The notes beneath the pieces were generated by a model. It was not told the DNA's origin, made no database searches, and was given only the letters and a program-made list of their open reading frames with translations. Below are positions 15,764 to 23,771 of a stretch of 64,000 nucleotides of DNA, one piece after another. Positions within the stretch are counted from its first letter, which is position 1, and every line of letters begins with the position of its first letter. The DNA is from Flavobacteriaceae bacterium UBA3356 (GTDB lineage Bacteria > Bacteroidota > Bacteroidia > Flavobacteriales > Flavobacteriaceae): positions 456,966 to 520,965 of the forward strand of contig DEQW01000003.1 in the NCBI GenBank assembly GCA_002360635.1, written 5' to 3'. The position numbers were made by a program, and so were the translations under genes.

Positions 15764-17254
15764 TTATGCAGCCTTAGCTTCAGAAAGCATTTTAATTTTT
15801 ATTCGGAAAGCAGCAAAAAATAGTGTCATAAACGGACTTAACCAGTTAAAAATGGCAAAGAAAAGATAATCTATAACAGGCACACCGAGAACACCACTAT
15901 GATAAGCTCCACAAGTGTTCCAAGGTATTAAAACAGAAGTTACGGTACCACTGTCCTCTAATGTCCTGGATAAGTTTTCTGGTGCTAAGCCTTTATCTTT
16001 ATAGGCTTGGGCGTACATTTTTCCAGGTACAACAATGGCTAAATATTGGTCACTGGCAGTAAAATTCAACCCTAAACAGGTAAAAACGGTACTGGCAAAT
16101 AAACCAAACGTAGTGTGAAATAAATTTAATAATGCTCTACTTATGGCAGCTAAAGCTCCAATTGCTTCCATAATACCACCAAAAACCATAGCGCAAATGA
16201 TTAACCAGATAGTGCCTAACATACCGTACATACCTCCTGCTGAAAATAGATCATTTAACACTTCACTGTCTGTAGGAATGGCAATGTCAACAGTTATAGC
16301 ATCCATAACTCCTTTGTAGCCACTCATAAAAGTTAGGCTTTCAGATCCACCTATAGCGGCAACTACACCAGGTTGAAAGATTAAAGCAAATACACCTCCC
16401 AATAAAGTGCCAATTAATAAAGCGATTAGGGGAGGGGTTTTTTTAATGATCATTCCAATAACCAATATTGGTACAACAAAAAGCCACGGACTGACAGTGA
16501 AAGATGCTTCAATGGAGGATAATATAGATGCTGTGTCTGCAACACCTTCAGTATCTAATGTAAACCCGATTACTATGAAAACCAATATGGTAATTATAAT
16601 AGTTGGTACGGTGGTTAGCGTCATATACCGAATATGTGTAAACAAATCGGTCCCAGCCATCGCAGGGGCTAAATTTGTTGTATCACTTAAAGGTGAAAGT
16701 TTATCTCCAAAATAGGCACCAGAAAGAACAGCGCCTGCAGTCATTCCTAACGATATACCTAACGCTTCGGCAATTCCAATTAAAGCGATACCAACAGTCG
16801 CTGAAGTTGTCCAACTACTTCCGGTTGCTACTGAGATAATAGCACAAATAACAACACATGCAGCTAGGAATATTGTGGGATTTAAAACTTGTAACCCGTA
16901 ATAAATCATGGTAGGTATAATACCGCTCAATAGCCAAGTACCGGCTAAAGAGCCAACCATTAATAATATGAGAATAGCTCCAGTAGTAGATTTAACATTT
17001 TTGGAAACTTCTTCTACCATAGTCTTATAATCAACTTTATTATAAGCACCAACAATGGCTGCAACAGCAGCTCCCATTAACAAAATAAACTGATTACTTC
17101 CGCTTAAGGCATCATCTCCATAAACAGATACATTATAGGCCAGCATCCCTATTAAAGCAAAAACGGGAATTAAAGCTTCCCAAATATTTAGTTCTTTATT
17201 TTCTATTATATGCTCATCTTGCGACTCTTTTGGTTCAATGTCTTGGCTGTCCAT
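15764..17254 (-). CDS. nhaC: Na+/H+ antiporter NhaC family
   Basis: This 496-residue inner-membrane protein has about eleven to twelve hydrophobic segments and a hydrophilic N-terminus (DSQDIEPKESQDEH). Family hallmarks are TGSSWTTSATVGIALIG, the conserved SGAYFGDKLSPLSDTTNLAPAMAGTDLF segment that carries ion-binding acidic and polar residues, and TASDQYLAIVVPGKMY near the C-terminus. NhaC exchangers extrude sodium, or in relatives exchange organic solutes such as malate/lactate, so the transported ion is inferred. The gene stands alone, with no strong promoter seen. A terminator-like hairpin upstream (17312-17352) isolates it from the lyase gene. Confidence 0.88.
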   Translation of the reverse strand: MDSQDIEPKESQDEHIIENKELNIWEALIPVFALIGMLAYNVSVYGDDALSGSNQFILLMGAAVAAIVGAYNKVDYKTMVEEVSKNVKSTTGAILILLMVGSLAGTWLLSGIIPTMIYYGLQVLNPTIFLAACVVICAIISVATGSSWTTSATVGIALIGIAEALGISLGMTAGAVLSGAYFGDKLSPLSDTTNLAPAMAGTDLFTHIRYMTLTTVPTIIITILVFIVIGFTLDTEGVADTASILSSIEASFTVSPWLFVVPILVIGMIIKKTPPLIALLIGTLLGGVFALIFQPGVVAAIGGSESLTFMSGYKGVMDAITVDIAIPTDSEVLNDLFSAGGMYGMLGTIWLIICAMVFGGIMEAIGALAAISRALLNLFHTTFGLFASTVFTCLGLNFTASDQYLAIVVPGKMYAQAYKDKGLAPENLSRTLEDSGTVTSVLIPWNTCGAYHSGVLGVPVIDYLFFAIFNWLSPFMTLFFAAFRIKIKMLSEAKAA

Positions 17255-17311
17255 TCAGGTATAGTTTAATTTTGAAATGTAATGTTACGATTTTGTAAAA
17301 TGGTATGCAAA

Positions 17312-17352
17312 TGAAAAAGCGAACGAAGATTTTGTTCTACGCTCGCTTTTAA
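17312..17352 (-). terminator. terminator after the PLP lyase gene
   Basis: On the minus strand AAAAGCGAGCG pairs with CGTTCGCTTTT (one G-U or mismatch) around an A/T-rich loop and ends in TTTTT. It follows the stop codon at 17375. Confidence 0.75.
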
Positions 17353-17374
17353 TAAACTTAACATTATATATAAA

Positions 17375-18586
17375 TTAGAGAACACCTACTTTAACCATAC
17401 ATTCTCGCATCATTTTATAGGTGCGCTCTATATTGTTGTCAAGACCAATAGAAAAACGTATTAATCCATCTGTAAGCCCCATTTCAGCTTGTTCTTCTTC
17501 TGGAATTTCAGAGGAAGTTGACGTTCCCGGTGCACTGAACAATGTTTTATAAAAACCTAAACTTACGGCTAAATACCCTAAGTTTCGTTCTTGCATAAGC
17601 TCCATTAATTCGTTGGCTTTATCTAAGCTACCAACATCAACTGTCAACATGCCGCCATATCCATATTCGGCATTCATCATTTTTTTGAATTTTTCATGAC
17701 TTGGATGCGAAGCCAAGCCTGGGTATACTGTTTTCAGTCCATCAGCTTGAAATTTTTCGGCCAAATACATCGCATTTTTGCTGTGTTGCTTCACTCGAAT
17801 GTGTAACGTACGCATATTTTTAAGGATTGACGCTGCCCGCATACTGTCCATCGAGGCTCCCATAAGCATACTAGCACCATCGTTTACACTTCTAAGCTCA
17901 TTGATAAACTCTTGCGTTCCACACATAACACCACCCATGGTATCACTACTTCCGTTTATAAACTTGGTTAAACTATGTAATACCACATCGGCTCCAAATT
18001 TTGCAGGGGAAACAGAAAGTGGTGAAAAGGTATTATCCACCAATAGTTTTATGTTGTGTTTTTTTGCAAGTTTGGAAAGTTCAGCAATATCTGCTACTTC
18101 TAATAACGGATTACTTACGGTTTCACAGAAAATCACTTTTGTGTTTTCAGTAATGGCAGCCTCAACTTTATCAATATCGGTAATATCCACAAAAGAGGTA
18201 TTGATGTTTAAGCGGGGAGCGAAGTTTTTTAGGTAAGCGTAGGTCCCGCCGTAAATAGTTCGGCTAGAAACTACGTGGTCTCCGGCGCAGCACAATTGCA
18301 TAATGGTTGGCACAATAGCACCCATTCCGGTTGCTGCCACGTTTGCCGTTTCGGTCCCTTCCATAGCGGCAAGCGCTTCTCCAAGATAAAGATTTGAAGG
18401 GGAGGAGTGTCGCGAGTATAAGTAACATCCCTCTGCGTTACCTTCAAAAGTATCGAACATTGTTTTTGCTGAAAGGAATGTGTACGTAGAAGAATCTGAA
18501 ATAGATGGGTTTACGCCTCCAAATTCTCCAAAATACTGAAGATCTTGTATGTTGTCTGCGGGGTTAAAATCTTTAGGATTAGCCAT
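17375..18586 (-). CDS. Cys/Met metabolism PLP-dependent lyase, methionine gamma-lyase-like
   Basis: This 403-residue fold-I enzyme begins at MANPKDFNPADNI; the promoter at 18619-18649 overlaps the longer in-frame ATG and rules it out. It has YSRHSSPSNLYLGEALAAMEG, the PLP phosphate region ATGMGA, DNTFSP and the Schiff-base lysine in HSLTKFINGSSD (K208). The methionine gamma-lyase cysteine that follows the TLYG motif in classical enzymes is Gly here (TIYGGTY), so cystathionine gamma-lyase or an alpha/gamma-lyase of broad specificity is also possible. It is divergent from an Lrp/AsnC regulator, the same arrangement as mdeA-mdeR of Pseudomonas putida, which supports a degradative role on methionine or related amino acids. 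Confidence 0.82.
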   Translation of the reverse strand: MANPKDFNPADNIQDLQYFGEFGGVNPSISDSSTYTFLSAKTMFDTFEGNAEGCYLYSRHSSPSNLYLGEALAAMEGTETANVAATGMGAIVPTIMQLCCAGDHVVSSRTIYGGTYAYLKNFAPRLNINTSFVDITDIDKVEAAITENTKVIFCETVSNPLLEVADIAELSKLAKKHNIKLLVDNTFSPLSVSPAKFGADVVLHSLTKFINGSSDTMGGVMCGTQEFINELRSVNDGASMLMGASMDSMRAASILKNMRTLHIRVKQHSKNAMYLAEKFQADGLKTVYPGLASHPSHEKFKKMMNAEYGYGGMLTVDVGSLDKANELMELMQERNLGYLAVSLGFYKTLFSAPGTSTSSEIPEEEQAEMGLTDGLIRFSIGLDNNIERTYKMMRECMVKVGVL

Positions 18587-18618
18587 TCGTATATATTTTG
18601 AATTTATTCTGTTTCGCT

Positions 18619-18649
18619 CAAAATTAGGGTTTATTAGACTATTTATCAA
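18619..18649 (-). promoter_or_regulatory. Bacteroidota promoter for the PLP lyase
   Basis: On the minus strand TTG (18649-18647), a 20-base spacer and TAATTTTG (18626-18619) match the consensus and give a leader of about 25 bases to the ATG ending at 18586. Confidence 0.7.
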
Positions 18650-18707
18650 TCGTTACTAGAATATTTAGATTATAAAACTGTTTAATTTGATTACAATAGA
18701 TTTTATT

Positions 18708-18740
18708 ACTGAAATATCTTTTAAATTCAGTATGTTTCAG
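18708..18740. promoter_or_regulatory. candidate Lrp-type operator
   Basis: actgaa (18708-18713) and ttcagt (18726-18731) form an inverted repeat with 12 bases between, and ctgaaa is mirrored again by tttcag at 18735-18740. The AT-rich block lies between the divergent lyase and Lrp genes, just ahead of the Lrp start. It suits autoregulation and divergent control, but binding is inferred. Confidence 0.5.
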
Positions 18741-18754
18741 AAAAATTTTCAGAA

Positions 18755-19213
18755 ATGATTTTAGACACAATAGACAAAGCCCTGTTACAATTGCTACAGG
18801 AAGATGCAAAACAGACCAATAAACAGCTTTCTTTGCAGTTAAACTTATCGGTTACAGCGGTTTATGAACGAATAAAAAAACTAGAGCGTGAAGGTATAAT
18901 CACTAAATATGTTTCTTTGTTAGATAAAGAAAAGGTGCATAAAGGTTTTACGGTTTTTTGCCACATTAAATTGGTGCAACACGCACAAGACTATTTAACC
19001 AAGTTTGAAGAAGAAGTTACTAGCCTTGATGAGGTTTTAGAATGCTTTCATGTAAGTGGGGATTATGACTACTTACTAAAAGTAGTAGTGAAAGACATTA
19101 AGCAGTTTCGGTCATTTATGGTTAATAAGCTTACCACTATCAAACATATTGGGAGTACACAAAGTTCCTTTAGCATTAGTGAAGTAAAAAATACAACCCA
19201 GCTTAGGTTATAA
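18755..19213 (+). CDS. Lrp/AsnC family transcriptional regulator
   Basis: This 152-residue regulator has an N-terminal winged helix-turn-helix (DTIDKALLQLLQEDAKQTNKQLSLQLNLSVTAVYERIKKLEREGII) and a C-terminal RAM effector-binding/oligomerisation domain (FHVSGDYDYLLKVVVKDIKQFRSFM). It is the usual length. It is transcribed divergently from the methionine gamma-lyase-like gene and probably controls it in response to an amino acid. Inverted repeats built on ACTGAA/TTCAGT lie between the two genes. Confidence 0.9.
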   Translation: MILDTIDKALLQLLQEDAKQTNKQLSLQLNLSVTAVYERIKKLEREGIITKYVSLLDKEKVHKGFTVFCHIKLVQHAQDYLTKFEEEVTSLDEVLECFHVSGDYDYLLKVVVKDIKQFRSFMVNKLTTIKHIGSTQSSFSISEVKNTTQLRL

Positions 19214-19341
19214 ATCGATTCTGTTTAGTAGAATATTATAATATTTTACTTCTTTTTGATTCATTTTTAATGAAAACGAACCTACATCAATTAAAAATTT
19301 TATCTCACATCTTATATCTAAAAGCGCAGCGTTCTTATGTC

Positions 19342-19359
19342 TTAGTCGGATACGACTAA
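19342..19359. promoter_or_regulatory. palindrome TTAGTCG-N4-CGACTAA upstream of lpdA
   Basis: A perfect 7-4-7 inverted repeat lies 28 bases upstream of the lpdA -33 element, a typical activator position. No T-run follows, so it is not an evident terminator of the Lrp gene, whose stop is about 130 bases away. No regulator is assigned. Confidence 0.5.
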
Positions 19360-19387
19360 TAAATTAACAATCCTTTACATTTCAAAA

Positions 19388-19418
19388 TTGCCCATTGTTA
19401 AATTACATTGTAACTTTG
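19388..19418 (+). promoter_or_regulatory. Bacteroidota promoter for lpdA
   Basis: TTG at 19388-19390, a 20-base spacer and TAACTTTG at 19411-19418 match the consensus. The start codon follows 25 bases later. Confidence 0.75.
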
Positions 19419-19443
19419 CGGTTTTAAACCAAAAACACACCTT

Positions 19444-20847
19444 ATGAGCACCTATGATGTTGCCGTTATCGGTTCTGGTCCCGGAGGATATGTTGCCGCC
19501 ATTCGTTGCGCGCAATTAGGGATGAAGACCGCAATCATTGAAAAATATAACGTCCTTGGCGGTACTTGCCTTAATGTTGGCTGTATACCGAGTAAGGCTT
19601 TATTAGATTCTTCCCATCATTATGAAGAAGCAATTAAAAATTTTGAAGATCACGGAATTGAAATCCCTGGTGATGTAAAAATCAACTTCAAAAAAATGAT
19701 CGATCGCAAAGCTTCGGTAGTAGAACAAACTACAAAAGGAATCGATTTTTTGATGAATAAAAACAAAATTGACGTGCTTACTGGTGTAGGTTCTTTTAAA
19801 GATGAAACGCATATTGTTGTTTCTTCTGAAAATGGTGATAAAACCATCGAAGCAAAGAACACCATTATTGCAACCGGAAGTAAACCCGCAACACTTCCTT
19901 TTATCGAAATTGATAAGGAACGCATCATTACTTCAACCGAAGCATTGACTTTAAAGGAAATTCCGAAGCATATGATCGTTATTGGCGGGGGTGTTATTGG
20001 CTTAGAATTAGGTCAAGTATATCGTCGTTTGGGTGCTGAGGTCTCTGTAGTAGAATATATGGACCGTATCATTCCAACTATGGATAAGGCGCAAAGTAAA
20101 GAACTTACCAAGGTGATGAAAAAACAAGGTGTGAAGTTTTATGTGTCGCATAAAGTTTCCGCCGTGGAAAGAAAGAAAGATGAAGTTACCATTACGGCGA
20201 CCGATAAAAAAGACAAAGAAGTAACATTTACAGGCGATTACTGCTTGGTTTCAGTTGGAAGAAGGCCGTTTACCGATGGTTTAAAAGCGGACAAAGCAGG
20301 TGTGAAAGTAAATGAAAAAGGACAGATTGAAGTGAACGAACACTTACAAACCAATATAAAAAATATTTACGCTATTGGTGATGTAGTTCGGGGTGCTATG
20401 TTGGCACATAAAGCGGAAGAAGAAGGTATGTTAGTAGCTGAAATATTAGCAGGACAAAAACCGCATATTGATTATAACCTAATTCCGGGTGTGGTTTATA
20501 CGTGGCCAGAAGTTGCTTCGGTAGGAAAAACAGAAGAACAATTAAAAGAGGATAAAGTTGAGTATAAAAGTGGTCAATTCCCAATGCGTGCATTAGGAAG
20601 AAGCCGTGCCAGTGGTGACACAGATGGATTTGTAAAAATCCTAGCCGATAAAAAAACCGATGAGGTGCTGGGAGTACATATGGTAGGGGCAAGAGCTGCC
20701 GATTTAATTGCTGAAGCCGTTACAGCAATGGAGTTTAGAGCGAGTGCTGAAGATATAGCTCGTATGAGCCACGCACACCCAACCTATGCTGAAGCTGTTA
20801 AAGAAGCTGCATTAGCGACAACTGAAAACAGACCAATACATAGTTAG
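19444..20847 (+). CDS. lpdA: dihydrolipoyl dehydrogenase
   Basis: This E3 flavoprotein reoxidises lipoamide in the pyruvate and 2-oxoglutarate dehydrogenase complexes and the glycine cleavage system. The 467-residue protein has the FAD motif VIGSGPGGYVAAI, the redox disulfide GGTCLNVGCIPSKALL (C42, C47), the NAD motif VIGGGVIGLELGQVYRRLG, the second FAD motif YAIGDVVRGAMLAHKAEEEG and the C-terminal catalytic HAHPTYAEA dyad. The length is normal. It is monocistronic between a strong promoter and a bidirectional terminator, so the complexes it serves are encoded elsewhere. Confidence 0.95.
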   Translation: MSTYDVAVIGSGPGGYVAAIRCAQLGMKTAIIEKYNVLGGTCLNVGCIPSKALLDSSHHYEEAIKNFEDHGIEIPGDVKINFKKMIDRKASVVEQTTKGIDFLMNKNKIDVLTGVGSFKDETHIVVSSENGDKTIEAKNTIIATGSKPATLPFIEIDKERIITSTEALTLKEIPKHMIVIGGGVIGLELGQVYRRLGAEVSVVEYMDRIIPTMDKAQSKELTKVMKKQGVKFYVSHKVSAVERKKDEVTITATDKKDKEVTFTGDYCLVSVGRRPFTDGLKADKAGVKVNEKGQIEVNEHLQTNIKNIYAIGDVVRGAMLAHKAEEEGMLVAEILAGQKPHIDYNLIPGVVYTWPEVASVGKTEEQLKEDKVEYKSGQFPMRALGRSRASGDTDGFVKILADKKTDEVLGVHMVGARAADLIAEAVTAMEFRASAEDIARMSHAHPTYAEAVKEAALATTENRPIHS

Positions 20848-20867
20848 AAACTATTTTTAACATAAAT

Positions 20868-20900
20868 AAAAAGCCCTTTGAAATTTCAAAGGGCTTTTTT
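20868..20900. terminator. bidirectional terminator between lpdA and surface protein gene
   Basis: A perfect palindrome centred at 20883/20884 (AAAAAGCCCTTTGAAA and its complement) ends in T-runs on both strands. It lies between convergent genes. Confidence 0.9.
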
Positions 20901-20916
20901 TATGCGGGGGTGTTTT

Positions 20917-22101
20917 TTATTCAATAACAGTTACTTTCCAACTTTTTAGTGCTGGGTTTATTGCAGCTCCTGTTATATTTGATAGTCTTATCTTAACGGT
21001 ATTTGCTGCACTCACGTAACAACTCCACATTAATCCAGGCTCAATAGATGTATTTGGTGAACCTGAACATGAACTTCCTACGGTAGCTCCTGTTACTGTT
21101 ATAGTTAATTCAACAGAACTTCCTGCAGGTATATTAGGAAAATCAAGTGAAGCTGTATTTTTTAATCCTTTCAATAACAACTTCCTAGTTGTATTGGGTG
21201 TAAAATATAAATCGGTTCCGTCGTATTCAATAGCACCTTTTTCAGGTGTAGTTAAATTGGTTCCAGTTGTAAGTTTTATGGGTGCAGAACCTGCTGATGC
21301 CGCTCCGGCACGAATGTGTAATGTAGCTGTGGGATTTTGTTCGGTTAAACCTACATTACCAGTACTTCGTACAATAATTCGCTCTCGTTGGCTTATACTT
21401 CCGTCTGGGGTTGTGCTAATCACAAATCGTGAAGGGGCACTTCCAGCTTTGGCAACTCCATCCATATAGAATCGAAAACCTCCTGGTTCAACAATGCCGT
21501 TACCATCGTGTGTTTTTACTATAAAAGATCCAATCTCTCCATTGGCTGCCAATGGGCCTGGGGTATCCAAAGTTCCGCCAGTATTATACAATATATAATT
21601 AGGTGGATTTGTATTGGCACTGGTAATTTGAAAATCATTATCACCAGGACCTCTAAATTCAAAACGCTCCACCGGGTCATCGGTACCAAAACCAATGCGT
21701 CCATCGTCGGTTATAACCATATCTGTACCGGTTAATTTTGCCCGCGTGGCATATATTAAATTGTCTCCGCTAGGGTTGGTTCCGGCTTTCCATTCCTCGG
21801 CACCGATATTGATCCATTTTGTTTGATCATTGTCCCAATAATAGAAACCTTTGTCGTCTGTGCCAATGGCAGTGTTTAAGAATGCTAACATACCATCTTG
21901 ATCTGCTCCAGGGTTTGTGGCTGGAAAAGCATCAAATCTTGGTATTAAAATACCATCGGTATTGTTGGGTGTAGATTGGCTAGAAGCTTTTATATCTAAC
22001 GAGCTTTTTGGTGTAGTTGTTCCTATACCAACCTGTGCATGCAGGTAGGGGGATATGCATAGAACTAAAATCATCAATTTGATACATGTAATTTTGTTCA
22101 T
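20917..22101 (-). CDS. secreted surface protein with VGIGTTTP motif
   Basis: This 394-residue protein starts at MNKITCIKLMILVLCISPYLHAQ, a clear signal peptide; an ATG ten codons earlier would spoil it. The mature N-terminus QVGIGTTTPKSSLDI and repeated echoes (RIGFGTDDPVERFEFRG, NVGLTEQNPTATLHIRAG, EKGAIEYDGTDLYFTPNTTRK) are typical of flavobacterial adhesin or tail-fibre-like proteins of repeated beta structure. The end (GSSVELTITVTGATVGSSC to KSWKVTVIE) looks like a small beta-sandwich module. It lacks a recognisable T9SS sorting domain. The exact role is unknown; adhesion is an inference. Confidence 0.75.
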   Translation of the reverse strand: MNKITCIKLMILVLCISPYLHAQVGIGTTTPKSSLDIKASSQSTPNNTDGILIPRFDAFPATNPGADQDGMLAFLNTAIGTDDKGFYYWDNDQTKWINIGAEEWKAGTNPSGDNLIYATRAKLTGTDMVITDDGRIGFGTDDPVERFEFRGPGDNDFQITSANTNPPNYILYNTGGTLDTPGPLAANGEIGSFIVKTHDGNGIVEPGGFRFYMDGVAKAGSAPSRFVISTTPDGSISQRERIIVRSTGNVGLTEQNPTATLHIRAGAASAGSAPIKLTTGTNLTTPEKGAIEYDGTDLYFTPNTTRKLLLKGLKNTASLDFPNIPAGSSVELTITVTGATVGSSCSGSPNTSIEPGLMWSCYVSAANTVKIRLSNITGAAINPALKSWKVTVIE

Positions 22102-22274
22102 AAGTAATAGATTTGGGTTATCTGTAGACAATACTAAGAAAAAATCAAATGCAACTCATTGATTTGTAGGTAAATTCGTATAGTTTTCGTTGAAAACACA
22201 TTTATTTTCGATTAAATACATCATTTACCAGTTTTTAAAGTTTTTTTTGATGTGGATTCAAGTTTCAATTTAAA

Positions 22275-22282
22275 TACCTTTG
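22275..22282 (+). promoter_or_regulatory. -7 element TACCTTTG before pabB
   Basis: TACCTTTG matches TAnnTTTG and would give a leader of about 55 bases. The -33 region (GTG) is weak. Confidence 0.45.
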
Positions 22283-22344
22283 GAAAAAATAGGGCTATTT
22301 CATCTGGAAGAGCGCTTTATAACTAGACTTGCTAACATTTCATT

Positions 22345-23637
22345 ATGCGTATCATAAAAAAAGTATCAATAAATTCTTTATCTGAAATAAAGCCTCGTAT
22401 CCTTAATTGGGCACAACAGTTTGAAGAAGTTGCCTGGTTAGATAGCAATAACTTTAAAGATAATCATAGTACTTTTAAAGCGGTTTTGGCTGTAGATGCT
22501 TTTACAGCTATCCGCACTGATTCCTTCAACGCTTTTGAAAAACTGGAAGAATACCAAACCACGACTAAAGATTGGCTGTTTGGTTATTTAACCTACGATT
22601 TAAAAAACGATGTTGAAAACCTTACATCTTCAAATTTTGATGGTCTAAACTTTCCCGATCTTCAATTTTTTCAACCTAAAAAAATCTTCTTTTTTTCTGA
22701 AACTGAAGTAGAAATTCATTATTTGAATATGGTTGATGACGAACTGGAAAGCGACTGGAAAACTATTTTAAACACAGCTATTTCTGAAACATTAGGGAAT
22801 GACGATTCAGTAAGTATATGTTTGCGAACATCTAAAGATGCTTATTTTGAAAAAATTGACGCTATGCTAAAACATATAGAAAGAGGCGATATTTACGAAG
22901 CTAATTTCTGCCAAGAGTTTTATGCAGAAAATATAGCTATAGATCCCATTAATACCTTTCTTCATTTAAACAAGATATCCTTATCGCCTTTTGCGACCTT
23001 TTTAAAGTTTACCGATATGTATGCATTATCAGCTTCCCCAGAACGATATTTAAAAAAAACCGGTGCTGCTGTAATTTCCCAGCCTATAAAAGGGACTGCT
23101 AAGCGGTTGTTAAATCCTTCCGAAGACAAAAAAATGATTGAACAATTACAAAGTGATCCCAAAGAAAGGAGCGAAAATATTATGATTACCGACCTGGTAC
23201 GGAACGATCTTTCCCGAATTGCCAAAAAAGGAACGGTAACTGTTGAAGAGCTCTGCAAAGTTTATACGTTCGAACAGGTGCACCAAATGATTTCCACCAT
23301 TCGCTGTGAGGTGAAAGAATCTATTTCCCCTGTTGAAATTATTAAGAACAGCTTTCCTATGGGGAGCATGACGGGTGCCCCTAAAGTTTCGGCCATGAAA
23401 ATTATAGAACAATTGGAAGACGCCAAACGGGGTTTATACAGTGGGGCAGTAGGTTATTTTACCCCTGCTGGAGATTTCGATTTTAATGTGGTTATACGTA
23501 GTATTTTATACAATGAAGCGAAAAAGTACGTTAGTTTCTCGGTAGGAGGTGCCATTACGGCAAAATCCATTCCTGAAAGCGAATATGAAGAATGTTTGCT
23601 TAAAGCAAGAGCCATGCGAACGGTTTTGGAGTCGTGA
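22345..23637 (+). CDS. pabB: aminodeoxychorismate synthase component I
   Basis: This 430-residue chorismate-utilising enzyme makes 4-amino-4-deoxychorismate for folate synthesis, together with a glutamine amidotransferase not seen here. The catalytic domain covers about 150-428. It has the PabB-specific PIKGT motif (SQPIKGTAKR, lysine nucleophile), SENIMITDLVRNDLSRI, SFPMGSMTGAPKVSAMKIIEQLE and the end SFSVGGAITAKSIPESEYEECLLKA. The N-terminal domain is shorter than in TrpE. Anthranilate synthase is less likely because TrpE enzymes have Ala for the lysine. It is not overlapped by its neighbours; the 29-bp repeats begin at its stop codon. Confidence 0.9.
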   Translation: MRIIKKVSINSLSEIKPRILNWAQQFEEVAWLDSNNFKDNHSTFKAVLAVDAFTAIRTDSFNAFEKLEEYQTTTKDWLFGYLTYDLKNDVENLTSSNFDGLNFPDLQFFQPKKIFFFSETEVEIHYLNMVDDELESDWKTILNTAISETLGNDDSVSICLRTSKDAYFEKIDAMLKHIERGDIYEANFCQEFYAENIAIDPINTFLHLNKISLSPFATFLKFTDMYALSASPERYLKKTGAAVISQPIKGTAKRLLNPSEDKKMIEQLQSDPKERSENIMITDLVRNDLSRIAKKGTVTVEELCKVYTFEQVHQMISTIRCEVKESISPVEIIKNSFPMGSMTGAPKVSAMKIIEQLEDAKRGLYSGAVGYFTPAGDFDFNVVIRSILYNEAKKYVSFSVGGAITAKSIPESEYEECLLKARAMRTVLES

Positions 23638-23740
23638 TAAATAAAAACGCATAAAGTATGTTTATGTGTTTTAAACATCATATTTATATTTTATGTATTT
23701 AAAAACTCATAAAAGTAATTTATGCTTTTAAATACGCATA
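23632..23740. repeat. 29-bp-period palindromic repeats upstream of the SatD-like gene
   Basis: Three copies of TTTATG-N12-CATA stand at 23661-23682, 23690-23711 and 23719-23740, exactly 29 bases apart. A fourth copy at 23632-23653 keeps only the right half (CGCATAAA), because its left half falls on the pabB stop. Each unit is an imperfect palindrome with TTTAAA-like centres. The last copy overlaps where the -33 box of the SatD promoter should be, so the array probably represses or gates that promoter. Spacing of just under three helical turns suggests cooperative binding. Confidence 0.85.
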
Positions 23741-23746
23741 ATTTTG

Positions 23747-23754
23747 TATATTTG
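23747..23754 (+). promoter_or_regulatory. -7 element TATATTTG before the SatD-like gene
   Basis: TATATTTG matches TAnnTTTG and stands 17 bases before the ATG. Its -33 region lies within the third 29-bp repeat unit, so repressor binding there would block it. Confidence 0.6.
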
Positions 23755-23771
23755 ATTTAAAACAGACAATT

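Noticed and set aside
17778..18236. 152-residue plus-strand frame inside the PLP lyase
   Set aside because: It is antisense to the catalytic-lysine region of a well-supported gene.
19270..19359. A 29-codon frame (MKTNLHQLKILSHILYLK...) between the Lrp and lpdA genes
   Set aside because: No promoter, no recognisable features, and the frame ends in the palindrome; probably chance.
22294..22340. A stretch before pabB resembling the 5' half of a tRNA (gggctat, then ctggaagagcgc)
   Set aside because: No anticodon stem, T-arm (GTTCGA) or 3' acceptor half follows, so it is not a tRNA gene; it may be chance.
23632..23740. 29-bp periodic repeats considered as a CRISPR array
   Set aside because: There is no spacer structure: units abut at 29 bases with only short conserved palindromic ends, no cas genes are near, and the array overlaps a promoter.
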